This document shows positions 27,819 through 37,425 of a DNA stretch of 64,000 bases, piece by piece. This DNA comes from Bacillus sp. CH140a_4T. Its GTDB lineage: Bacteria > Bacillota > Bacilli > Bacillales > Bacillaceae_G. The stretch's first letter is position 1, and the number at the start of each line of letters is the position of its first letter. The notes beneath the pieces are model-generated. The model saw nothing but the letters and a program-made list of their open reading frames with translations. It did not search any database and was not told the origin of the DNA. The translations under genes were made by a program, and so were the position numbers. Location of the stretch: assembly GCF_008923725.1 (NCBI RefSeq), contig NZ_WBPF01000022.1:222913-286912 (forward strand), given 5' to 3'.

Positions 27819-28232
27819 CTACTTCTTTACTTTCCTGATCCTGCCCCTGATTTCGCCCTTCTTATTGGACTTCGTATAAACATTTACATATACATTCTCC
27901 TGCATGATTTCTTGCAGTAAACTATCAAACGCTCTCCCCTGTAAAGGCCCTTCAAAATCCTCCACATTGACTACACCTGTCACGACTCCTTCATTTACGC
28001 TAATACCTTGCTTTAACGGACCAAATAAACTTAAAACAATTGGACCAATTTGATCCGCTTTCCCTAAATGAATTTGGCATGATGTAACTTTTTTGATGTT
28101 TTTCAATATGACCCGATATTGCAATTTCTTTAAATCATCGCTAAATATAAACTCTGCTACACCATAAGCTTCTGTATTTACAGGAGGTAGTTCCCTCTTT
28201 CCTGTTAACCTCGCAAAGAAATGTGTTGTCAT
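27819..28232 (-). CDS. CHRD domain protein
   Basis: A 137-residue protein made almost entirely of one CHRD domain (ARLTGKRELPPVNTEAYGVAEFIFSDD ... SCQIHLGKADQIGPIVLSLFG ... GEIRGRIRK). CHRD domains are named from chordin; bacterial versions are widespread and of unknown function. No signal peptide is visible. The start at MTTHFFARLTG follows AAGGAGAATGCC, so the longer reading is not used. Single gene, convergent with the LevR-type gene and divergent from chrA. Confidence 0.85.
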   Translation of the reverse strand: MTTHFFARLTGKRELPPVNTEAYGVAEFIFSDDLKKLQYRVILKNIKKVTSCQIHLGKADQIGPIVLSLFGPLKQGISVNEGVVTGVVNVEDFEGPLQGRAFDSLLQEIMQENVYVNVYTKSNKKGEIRGRIRKVKK

Positions 28233-28421
28233 ACAGGCATTCTCCTTATATAAATTTCCCAGCACTACTTCTACTACTTTATGGTTTATACATAATCATT
28301 TATGACTTTTTCAAGTTTTAATTACGAAGAAAAGGTTCACATAATCTTTACATTAGAATCGTTCCTTTTGCTTTACTACCTCTTGTATAATGCACATAGG
28401 AAAGCATAATAGGAGGTTATT

Positions 28422-29603
28422 TTGGAAAATAACAAATACACTTTTCACACATTATTAGAGATTTTTCTCGTCTCATTTAAATTAGGACTTACTTCATTTG
28501 GTGGTCCTGTCGCACATCTCGGCTATTTTCATCATGAATATGTGCAAAAAAGAAAATGGATGGATGAACGAAGCTATGGAGATTTAGTAGCACTATGTCA
28601 ATTCCTTCCTGGTCCTGCGAGCAGTCAAGTCGGTATGGGAGTTGGATTATTAAGAGGTGGATTATTAGGAGCTATTATTTCATGGATTGGATTCACTCTA
28701 CCGTCTGTGCTTGTTTTAGTGTTCTTCGCCTCGTTCTTTAATCAGTTCGACCTTGGAAGTGCTGGCTGGATTCACGGACTAAAACTTGTAGCAGTCGCTA
28801 TTGTCGCTCATGCCATATGGGGAATGGCGCAAAAATTAACGCCAGACCGAAATCGTGCGACGATTGCTATTGTAACTGCCGCAATCGCCTTATTATGGCC
28901 AAGTAGCTGGACACAAGTCAGTCTCATTATAATATCTGGCTTTATCGGCTGGTTTTTATATCGTGACCAACCAATTAGCCAATCTCAACATATAAAAGTA
29001 CCTATTTCAAAAAAAATAGCAGTTTCTTGTCTCGTCTTATTCTTCGGACTATTACTACTGCTACCAATATTAAGACCGTTCTCTTATTACATCGCTTTAT
29101 TTGATAGTTTCTATCGCTCTGGTGCGCTTGTATTTGGAGGCGGACACGTCGTGCTTCCTCTTCTTGAAGGTGAGTTCGTACAAAACGGAATGATGACGAA
29201 AGAACAGTTTCTAGCTGGATACGGATTAACACAAGCCGTACCAGGACCACTATTTACATTCGCGTCTTATATAGGCGCAGTGTTAAACGGGACGCTTGGG
29301 GCCATACTCGCAACAATTGCGATCTTTCTTCCTGCTTTCTTACTCATGATTGGTGTTTTACCATTTTGGGATAGTGTAAGAAAAATATCTTTTATACAAG
29401 GCGCACTACTTGGAGTCAATGCAGCTGTGGTCGGTATTTTATTAGCAGCTTTTTATGATCCTATTTGGACAAGCACAATTATGAACGCTGTAGATTTTGT
29501 TTTTGCTTCTCTTCTATTTTGCTTGCTCGCTTTTTGGAAAACACCACCTTGGGTTATCGTTATACTCGGAGCCTTTGGCGGATATATTCTATCCATTTTG
29601 TAA
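28422..29603 (+). CDS. chrA: Chromate transporter, fused two-domain (ChrA/CHR family)
   Basis: A 393-residue membrane protein with two CHR domains. The first has TSFGGPVAHLGYFHHEYV and LCQFLPGPASSQVGMGVG; the second has VFGGGHVVLPLLEGEFV and GLTQAVPGPLFTFASYIGA. Long-chain CHR proteins of this type export chromate, though many chromosomal homologs have no proven role. It starts with TTG directly behind AGGAGG. Monocistronic with a shared terminator. Nothing nearby points to metal resistance (no ChrB or regulator). Confidence 0.9.
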   Translation: MENNKYTFHTLLEIFLVSFKLGLTSFGGPVAHLGYFHHEYVQKRKWMDERSYGDLVALCQFLPGPASSQVGMGVGLLRGGLLGAIISWIGFTLPSVLVLVFFASFFNQFDLGSAGWIHGLKLVAVAIVAHAIWGMAQKLTPDRNRATIAIVTAAIALLWPSSWTQVSLIIISGFIGWFLYRDQPISQSQHIKVPISKKIAVSCLVLFFGLLLLLPILRPFSYYIALFDSFYRSGALVFGGGHVVLPLLEGEFVQNGMMTKEQFLAGYGLTQAVPGPLFTFASYIGAVLNGTLGAILATIAIFLPAFLLMIGVLPFWDSVRKISFIQGALLGVNAAVVGILLAAFYDPIWTSTIMNAVDFVFASLLFCLLAFWKTPPWVIVILGAFGGYILSIL

Positions 29604-29607
29604 ATAA

Positions 29608-29639
29608 AAAAACGACGGCATGATATAGCCGTCGTTTTT
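29608..29639. terminator. Bidirectional terminator between chrA and chbG
   Basis: A perfect 12-bp stem AAAAACGACGGC/GCCGTCGTTTTT with an 8-base loop and T runs in both directions ends both convergent operons. Confidence 0.93.
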
Positions 29640-29642
29640 CTA

Positions 29643-31722
<2,080 letters not shown>

Positions 31723-31725
31723 GCT

Positions 31726-32049
31726 TTATTCCCCTTTCGCTTCTAACTTTTTATAAAGGTCAATAAATTCTGTTGCTAATTCTTTTACTGTAATCGCATT
31801 CATTAAATGATCTTGTGCGTGTATTAAAAGAACACTAATCTCTGTTTTTTCTCCTCTTGCTTCTGATTGTATGAGCTCTGTTTGGAAATGATGCGCTTCA
31901 TTAATCGCTTCTTTCGCCTTTACCATCGCTTCATCAGCCTCTGCCATTTTCCCCTGTTTGGCAAATTGAAGTGCCTCCATCGCAAAGCTTCGTGCATTAC
32001 CACTATTTAAAATTAATTGGAATGGAATTTGTTCTGCTGTAGTCATCAT
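31726..32049 (-). CDS. chbA: PTS lactose/cellobiose-family EIIA
   Basis: A 107-residue all-helical EIIA of the Lac family. The phosphorylated His is about residue 77 in [11 protein letters not shown], with the conserved Asp three residues on. It receives phosphate from HPr and gives it to EIIB. Ribosome binding site GAGGGCGG. It is separated from EIIC by 183 bases that contain a strong hairpin, but lies only 3 bases from the GH4 gene. Homologous to the EIIA at 35258. Confidence 0.93.
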   Translation of the reverse strand: MMTTAEQIPFQLILNSGNARSFAMEALQFAKQGKMAEADEAMVKAKEAINEAHHFQTELIQSEARGEKTEISVLLIHAQDHLMNAITVKELATEFIDLYKKLEAKGE

Positions 32050-32191
32050 AATTACCGCCCTCTCTATTATGGTTCAACCGATTGAAATACCCCTTCAGTT
32101 TGAACATTTCTATTAAATTATTATTTTATGAATGATAGTTTGGTGTTCTTGTAGATGGGTCTCATCTTTTGGAACATGATATAAAAGTTAG

Positions 32192-32226
32192 TTGTTCTGA
32201 CGAGCTATAAAAACTCGTCAGAACAA
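32192..32226 (-). other. Strong intra-operon hairpin between EIIC and EIIA genes
   Basis: A perfect 13-bp stem TTGTTCTGACGAG/CTCGTCAGAACAA with a 9-base loop starts seven bases after the EIIC stop. On the minus strand it is followed by CTAACTTTTA rather than a T run, so it looks like an mRNA-stabilising or attenuating structure rather than a full terminator. Confidence 0.75.
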
Positions 32227-32232
32227 TACTTT

Positions 32233-33540
32233 TTAAAGTGATACTGAATTGTCATTTCCTTTTGTTTCAGCTTTTGCAGCTTGTACATAAGTACGGTCAC
32301 ACATTAATACGAATGGATAGTAAATTACTACCGCAATTGCAAAGTTTACTACTTGTAATGCTGCACCAGCGATGCTTCCGCCTGCTACAAGATAACCACT
32401 AAAGATTGGTGGCATTGTCCATGGAACTAAAGCAACTGTTTTTGGTACCCATCCTAAAGAGATCGCTGTATAAGAAGTAATAACTAATACAACTGGTGTC
32501 AGTACGAATGGGATAATTAATGCTGGATTTAATACAATTGGTGTACCGAAAATAACTGGTTCGTTAATATTGAAGAAACCAGGACCGATAGATACACGGC
32601 CTACACCGCGAAGCTGTGCACTTTTTGCAACAAGCATTACTGCAACTAAGAATGCTAATGTTGCACCAGATCCACCGATGTATACATATACATCAAAGAA
32701 TGGTTTTGTGAAAATGTGCGGTACATCATATGCAGACATACCATCGTTAAATAATTTAATATTCTTTTCTAATGCTGGTAAATAAATTGGGTCGATAATA
32801 CCACCAACGATATTTGGACCATGTAATCCGAAGAACCATAATACATGAATAAGTAACGCTACAATAATTGCACTTGGTAATGTACCTGCTAAACCTTGTA
32901 GTGGTACTTGAATTGTTTCAAATACGATTTTATGAATACTTGTTCCTGCTAATTTCACTGCTAATTGAATACTTGCTGTTACGATTAAAATAACGAATGC
33001 TGGAACTAATGCTGCGAATGATTTCATTACTGCTGGTGGAACACCATCTGGCATTTTAATTGTAATATCTCTTTGTACAAAGAATCTAAATGCCTCTGTT
33101 ACTAGAAGCGCTACAATGATAGAAACGAATAAGCCTTGTGATCCCGTCCAAGCTAAATCTATACCGCCTTCTTTTGGCGTTGTCGGAGAAATAATAATTA
33201 ATGCACCGAATGTAATGATTGCTGCTGACAACGCGTCAACGCCGTAAGATTTCGCTAAATTATAACTTATCCCTACTGCAACTATGAGGGCGAGTATAGC
33301 GAAGGAACCTGCCCACATACCACCGCCGATATCTTTCCAAACGTCTCCGAATGCACCTTTCATAAATTTTTGGAATGCATCCACTGGTAAGTTATTAATA
33401 AGTATTGCAAATGATCCAACTAAGATAAGAGGCATAACTGCGATAAATCCATCACGGATCGCAACTAAGTGGCGCTGCGATCCAATTCTACCTGCGATAG
33501 GAACTAAATATTTCTCCATAAATGCAATAAACTTTTGCAT
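32233..33540 (-). CDS. chbC: PTS lactose/cellobiose-family EIIC
   Basis: A 435-residue membrane permease domain of the Lac-family PTS with about 10 helices. Conserved parts include RIGSQRHLVAIRDGFIAVMPLILVGS, HVLWFFGLHGPNIVGGIIDPI and the FNINEPVIFGTPIVLNP loop that binds sugar. It imports the disaccharide as EIIB phosphorylates it. It follows EIIB by 16 bases. Ends in the QAAKAETKGNDNSVSL tail. The second operon carries a diverged copy at 35585. Confidence 0.94.
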   Translation of the reverse strand: MQKFIAFMEKYLVPIAGRIGSQRHLVAIRDGFIAVMPLILVGSFAILINNLPVDAFQKFMKGAFGDVWKDIGGGMWAGSFAILALIVAVGISYNLAKSYGVDALSAAIITFGALIIISPTTPKEGGIDLAWTGSQGLFVSIIVALLVTEAFRFFVQRDITIKMPDGVPPAVMKSFAALVPAFVILIVTASIQLAVKLAGTSIHKIVFETIQVPLQGLAGTLPSAIIVALLIHVLWFFGLHGPNIVGGIIDPIYLPALEKNIKLFNDGMSAYDVPHIFTKPFFDVYVYIGGSGATLAFLVAVMLVAKSAQLRGVGRVSIGPGFFNINEPVIFGTPIVLNPALIIPFVLTPVVLVITSYTAISLGWVPKTVALVPWTMPPIFSGYLVAGGSIAGAALQVVNFAIAVVIYYPFVLMCDRTYVQAAKAETKGNDNSVSL

Positions 33541-33556
33541 TTCGCTTCCCCCCTAA

Positions 33557-33859
33557 TTATTTTTTAAGTGTTAATGCGTGATCTAAAACTGCTTCTCCAT
33601 TCATCATGCCGTAGTGCATTGGATTAATAACATCGATTCCAACATTTCTCTCATCAGCAAGCGTTTTCATTGAAGAAAGCATGTAACGAACCTGTGGTCC
33701 TAGTAATAATACATCTGCTTGATCGATATTCGTTTTTACTGCATCCCCAGATACAGCCCAAATTTTTCCTTCTAGACCGCGAGCTTTTGCAGCCGCTTCC
33801 ATTTTTGTAACTAGTAAACTTGTAGACATCCCTGCTGAGCAACATAATAAAATATTCAT
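33557..33859 (-). CDS. chbB: PTS lactose/cellobiose-family EIIB
   Basis: A 100-residue EIIB. The phosphocysteine is Cys7 in [13 protein letters not shown], close to the N-terminus as in ChbB/CelA. It passes phosphate to the incoming sugar. First gene of the chb-like operon: EIIB, EIIC, EIIA, GH4, deacetylase, the same order as E. coli chbBCA-F-G without chbR. Ribosome binding site AAGGGGGA. A perfect sigma-54 promoter is 69 bases upstream. Confidence 0.94.
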   Translation of the reverse strand: MNILLCCSAGMSTSLLVTKMEAAAKARGLEGKIWAVSGDAVKTNIDQADVLLLGPQVRYMLSSMKTLADERNVGIDVINPMHYGMMNGEAVLDHALTLKK

Positions 33860-33927
33860 TTGAAAATCCCCCTTGTGTAGTATAAAAAATTTATGTTTTA
33901 TTTATTTTTCTTTACGCTATTTATTAA

Positions 33928-33943
33928 TGCAATTAGCGTGCCA
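33928..33943 (-). promoter_or_regulatory. Sigma-54 (-24/-12) promoter of the chb-like operon
   Basis: Minus strand reads TGGCAC-GCTAA-TTGCA, an exact match to the consensus TGGCACN5TTGCA. Transcription should start about 12 bases downstream, near 33916, leaving a short leader to chbB. It requires RpoN and an enhancer-binding protein; the LevR-type gene at 24962 is the candidate. Confidence 0.9.
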
Positions 33944-33992
33944 ACTTTTTAAAACCACTAAAATCAGCACTTTTTCGACTGTTTTCTTTGTG

Positions 33993-34039
33993 TGTTAACG
34001 CTTCCAATTAGTGTGTCAGCAAAAAACACACAGTGTGTT
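33993..34039. promoter_or_regulatory. Candidate upstream activator site and cre-like site for the chb-like operon
   Basis: AACACACAGTGTGTT at 34025-34039 is a perfect 7-1-7 palindrome about 80-95 bases upstream of the -24 box, where an enhancer-binding protein would sit. GTGTT-ATAAAACA-AACAC-like repeats continue to about 34065. TGTTAACGCTTCCA at 33993-34006 matches the CcpA cre core at all but one position. The rest of the 33860-34266 gap is AT-rich with no ORF. Confidence 0.55.
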
Positions 34040-34213
34040 ATAAAACAACACGCTTTTAACACATAACTGTATGAAAATAGATTAGTGTTTAGTTGTCTAG
34101 TTGTATTCAAAACAAAATAACACTAAAAAATTTTTAAAATGTGAAAATCTAGTAAAAAAATAAACCTCTCTTGAACACACTCTTACTCATTTGTAAAAAA
34201 GGAGGATTGTAAA

Positions 34214-34247
34214 TACCCTCAGTTGAATAAACATTCCACTGAGGGTA
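34214..34247 (-). terminator. Terminator of the LytTR/DUF3021 operon
   Basis: TACCCTCAGT pairs perfectly with ACTGAGGGTA across a 14-base loop, 20 bases after the DUF3021 stop. The following minus-strand tract TATTTACAAT is a poor T run. Confidence 0.65.
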
Positions 34248-34266
34248 CAGACACATACATATTTTT

Positions 34267-34671
34267 TCACCTTAATTGATGGTTTAATTTTTCTATTTTT
34301 CGCTTCCAATATAAAGTCATCATAAACCATATAATGAAGTAAATAACAATAAAGCTTCCTATACAAATAAGAATCGGGCCAAAACGATTTGGAACCCATC
34401 CAATCCAAATGGCTGTAGGCAAAAATGTTCCTAGCAAAACAATAAAGTGAATCATCGTCTGCTTTAATATGCTCCATTCTTCTTTTTCAAAAATAAATGA
34501 AGCGAAAGAGAAGATAAGTCCTACTAAATTTGCCGTAACTAAATACGTAAGTAATGTTTTTGTTTCCACCGTTTCCATTCCTTTTGCATAACCAATCCAT
34601 AAAAACAACAAACTATATAACATCGCCATCCCGAGTCCAAAGGCTATTTTATTAACAATTCTATCAAACAT
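34267..34671 (-). CDS. DUF3021 membrane protein
   Basis: A 134-residue protein with four predicted helices (about 7-30, 40-62, 72-92, 100-122) and a basic C-terminus, typical of DUF3021. Such proteins nearly always follow a LytTR regulator in Firmicutes and are thought to restrain it at the membrane. It follows the LytTR gene by 3 bases. Function is inferred from that association only. Confidence 0.82.
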   Translation of the reverse strand: MFDRIVNKIAFGLGMAMLYSLLFLWIGYAKGMETVETKTLLTYLVTANLVGLIFSFASFIFEKEEWSILKQTMIHFIVLLGTFLPTAIWIGWVPNRFGPILICIGSFIVIYFIIWFMMTLYWKRKIEKLNHQLR

Positions 34672-34674
34672 CTT

Positions 34675-35124
34675 TTAACCTCCTCCTATATTTAAGGCCT
34701 CTTTAATGAGCGGTACATATTTTCTCGAAACATATTCTTTCATTCCGTTAGAGAAATGGGCACACATACTTCCACTAAAAGACATTTCAAAGCTTTTGAC
34801 ATGCCCTAAGTTTGCAAGTATCGACTTAGAAAATCTAGCAAACCGCTTTCCAGCTAACTGTTCCTCTAATTCATACAAACGAGCCTTCACTTCAAGACTC
34901 CCTTTCCTTGTCTTTGCCATAACTTTTCTTCCTTCTGTATAAAACCAAAAAATATCATTTAAAGATAATAAATAATACTGCTGATCTAATACACCGACAA
35001 TTTGATTTACAGTTCCCCCTTCCATTATTTTTAAAAGTTGTTGAATCTCATCTGTTACTTCTTTTGTTTTTATAATTATTTCTACTTCTTCTTGTGATGG
35101 GTCTAGTTCAATGCGAACTTTCAT
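34675..35124 (-). CDS. LytTR-domain transcriptional regulator
   Basis: A 149-residue regulator with an N-terminal extension (about 1-45) and a C-terminal LytTR DNA-binding domain: YYLLSLNDIFWFYTEGRKVMAKT, ELEEQLAGKRFARFSKSILANLGHVKSFE, NGMKEYVSRKYVPLIKEAL. It has no receiver domain, so it is not a standard response regulator; control is probably through the paired DUF3021 protein. AAAGGGGGTGGG precedes the ATG. It sits between the two PTS operons and could regulate the downstream or upstream one, or itself. Confidence 0.88.
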   Translation of the reverse strand: MKVRIELDPSQEEVEIIIKTKEVTDEIQQLLKIMEGGTVNQIVGVLDQQYYLLSLNDIFWFYTEGRKVMAKTRKGSLEVKARLYELEEQLAGKRFARFSKSILANLGHVKSFEMSFSGSMCAHFSNGMKEYVSRKYVPLIKEALNIGGG

Positions 35125-35238
35125 CTATTTCCCACCCCCTTTACACTTTCATTTTTACATAAACCTGGAAATAATAAATATGATTGTGCGTAAGTGGTTT
35201 TTGTTTCGTCATAACTGTCTCTTTATACAACATAAAAA

Positions 35239-35258
35239 AACCTTGCATACGCAAGGTT
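35239..35258 (-). terminator. Terminator of the second PTS operon
   Basis: AACCTTGC/GCAAGGTT with a 4-base loop starts at the EIIA stop codon and is followed by seven T residues on the minus strand. Confidence 0.9.
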
Positions 35259-35575
35259 CATTCAGCTACTGACATCTTCCTATATAATTCTACAAATTCA
35301 CTCGCTAATTCCTTCACCGTAATCGCATTCATTAAATGATCTTGCGCGTGCACCATCAGAAGGGTAACTTCGGTCTTTTCACCACCAGCTTCTTTCTGTA
35401 TGAGCTCCGTTTGTACACGGTGCGCCTCTTTTAATTCCTCTAACGCTTCTTGTAATTTCGCTTCTGCTTCTGTAAATTCTCCACGCTTTGCGCAATCAAT
35501 TGCTTCCATTGAACAACTTCGCGCATTTCCCCCATGCAAAATTAAATGAAAAGCCTTCGTTTCTATCGTATCCAT
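35258..35575 (-). CDS. PTS lactose/cellobiose-family EIIA (second operon)
   Basis: A 105-residue EIIA. Phosphoacceptor His about residue 76 in [12 protein letters not shown]. It is clearly related to the 31726 copy ([10 protein letters not shown] versus LILNSGNARS), but has diverged through the N-terminal half. Last gene of a compact EIIB-EIIC-EIIA operon with no glycosidase, so the imported sugar must be cut by an enzyme encoded elsewhere, perhaps the GH4 protein of the first operon. Confidence 0.93.
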   Translation of the reverse strand: MDTIETKAFHLILHGGNARSCSMEAIDCAKRGEFTEAEAKLQEALEELKEAHRVQTELIQKEAGGEKTEVTLLMVHAQDHLMNAITVKELASEFVELYRKMSVAE

Positions 35576-35584
35576 TTTAGTTCT

Positions 35585-36886
35585 TTACTCCCCCTTTTCT
35601 TCCGCTACTTTTTGTTTATCCCATATTTTTAAGAACGGTAAATAAATGAAGAATGCTAGTGCAAAGTTAACGAGTTGCAAAATAACACCTGAAATTTTTC
35701 CGCCTGATCCTAAATATCCACTAAACAGAATCGGTGTCGTCCAAGGTACAGCAGCTCCGCTCGGACGGGCAACTAACCCCCATTCCATCGCAAAGTAAGA
35801 AACAATCGTTAACACAACCGGAACTAATATAAATGGAATAAGTAAAAGTGGATTCATAACAATTGGCATACCGAAAGTCACCATTTCATTAATGTTAAAA
35901 ATACCAGGTGCAATCGACAATCGACCTATACTTTTTAATTGCTGACTTCGCGCAAACAATAACATTCCGACAACTAAAGCAAGTGTTGCACCGGAACCGC
36001 CCATATAAATCCATAAATCAAAAAACTGTGCAGTAATCGTATTTGGTATATCTTGCCCTGATTGGTAAGCAACTCGGTTTTGATCCATTAACGACAACCA
36101 AACGGGACTCATTACACCACCAACAATAGTAGCTCCATGAATTCCACATGACCAAAGAACATGAACGAGAATAACAGCTATTATTGCGCCCCAAAGACTA
36201 GCACCAAGTACACTAAGTGGTTCCTGTAAAATTTTCCCCACAATATTATGGATACTGCCAAAAGAAGTATTTTCTATAATTAAACGTAAAATCCAAATAA
36301 CCGTTACAACAATAAATCCTGGAACAAGTGCGGCAAATGAACGTGTCACAGCTGGCGGAACTGTCTCTGGCATCTTTATAATTATCTTTTTTTGTACAAT
36401 AAACCGATAAAGCTCAGTAGATATAAGTGCAATAATCATTGCTACAAATAACCCTTGGCTCCCCATTAATGCAGCTGGGATAGCACCTTCTACAAGTACA
36501 CTCTCTTTTGTACTTGGTATAATATATGCAACTTGAAATGGCGTCGCAAGTAAAAACGTCACAAGCGACAATGCCCCGGATGCTAAAGCGTCCACTTTAT
36601 AATATTCTCCGAGTCTGTAAGCGATTCCAAAAACAGCTATTAAAGCCATTATATTAAAAGTTGCACTAACTGGATACCCCAAAGCCCTCTGCCAATTCTC
36701 CCCAAACAAACCTGCCATAAAATCATTATAACCTGGTATTGGTAAAGCACTAATGATAAGGAAAAATGATCCAATAATTAAGAAAGGCATCGTCAATACA
36801 AGTCCATCACGAATCGCTAGCAAATGCCTCTGTTCTGCAACCTTTCCTGCTACCGGCATTACATATTTCTCTAAAAACTGTATCAT
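35585..36886 (-). CDS. PTS lactose/cellobiose-family EIIC (second operon)
   Basis: A 433-residue membrane permease domain with the same layout as the 32233 copy: KVAEQRHLLAIRDGLVLTMPFLIIGS, HVLWSCGIHGATIVGGVMSP, FNINEMVTFGMPIVMNPLLL. A notable change is the Cys in WSCGIHG where the first copy has FFGLHG, within a region near the sugar site, so specificity may differ. It follows EIIB by 14 bases and precedes EIIA by 9. Confidence 0.93.
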   Translation of the reverse strand: MIQFLEKYVMPVAGKVAEQRHLLAIRDGLVLTMPFLIIGSFFLIISALPIPGYNDFMAGLFGENWQRALGYPVSATFNIMALIAVFGIAYRLGEYYKVDALASGALSLVTFLLATPFQVAYIIPSTKESVLVEGAIPAALMGSQGLFVAMIIALISTELYRFIVQKKIIIKMPETVPPAVTRSFAALVPGFIVVTVIWILRLIIENTSFGSIHNIVGKILQEPLSVLGASLWGAIIAVILVHVLWSCGIHGATIVGGVMSPVWLSLMDQNRVAYQSGQDIPNTITAQFFDLWIYMGGSGATLALVVGMLLFARSQQLKSIGRLSIAPGIFNINEMVTFGMPIVMNPLLLIPFILVPVVLTIVSYFAMEWGLVARPSGAAVPWTTPILFSGYLGSGGKISGVILQLVNFALAFFIYLPFLKIWDKQKVAEEKGE

Positions 36887-36900
36887 CTATCCCACTCTCC

Positions 36901-37203
36901 TCATGGTTTCATGGACAAAGCTGCTTGTAAGATAGCCTCTCCATTACAAAGTCCGTAATGGACGGATTGAATGACATCAACAGGTATTCCCTTCTCCTTA
37001 CATAATTCTTTCATTTTCGGTAATAAATAACGTACTTGCGGTCCAAGTAAAAGCACATCTGCGGTATCAATATGATTTCGCACTTCTGAACCTGATACTG
37101 CCCAAATCTTTACCTCTATCCCTCTTGCCTCTGCTGCTTTCTCCATTTTCGTAACAATTAAACTGGAAGACATTCCTGCTGCACAGCAAAGTAAAATATT
37201 CAT
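36901..37203 (-). CDS. PTS lactose/cellobiose-family EIIB (second operon)
   Basis: A 100-residue EIIB with phosphocysteine Cys7 in [13 protein letters not shown]. The start [10 protein letters not shown] follows GGGGAGGG at good spacing and equals the start of the first-operon EIIB. A reading 14 codons longer runs through a leader hairpin and is not used. First gene of the operon. The chb-type -24/-12 promoter is not repeated upstream: a GGTGGCAAGGGGTGCACC stretch is present, but its GG-to-GC distance is wrong. Confidence 0.93.
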   Translation of the reverse strand: MNILLCCAAGMSSSLIVTKMEKAAEARGIEVKIWAVSGSEVRNHIDTADVLLLGPQVRYLLPKMKELCKEKGIPVDVIQSVHYGLCNGEAILQAALSMKP

Positions 37204-37226
37204 CCCATTTCCCTCCCCTTTTTCCA

Positions 37227-37264
37227 AACCTAAGTTACGGTGCACCCCTTGCCACCACTAGGTT
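37227..37264 (-). promoter_or_regulatory. Inverted repeat in the leader of the second PTS operon
   Basis: Minus strand AACCTA...GGTG-GCAAGGGGTG-CACC...TAGGTT is a nested inverted repeat 24 bases upstream of the EIIB start. It may be an operator or an RNA leader hairpin. It has no T run and is not a terminator. Confidence 0.4.
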
Positions 37265-37425
37265 ACAAATATATATGTCTAGATTTCCTGCTGTATGCCG
37301 AGCTTAAAAACAAAAATTTCTCGGTTTTCACGCTATTCCATCTATCGGTATTTTCCTAGTAAAGAGGGCTCTAACTCGCTATAATAATTCAGTATGATTT
37401 TTTTAATTGATAGGAGGATATATTT

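Noticed and set aside
37240-37262. GGTGGCAAGGGGTGCACC as a second sigma-54 promoter
   Set aside because: The GG-to-GC distance is 8 or 11 bases instead of 10, so it does not fit the strict -24/-12 spacing.
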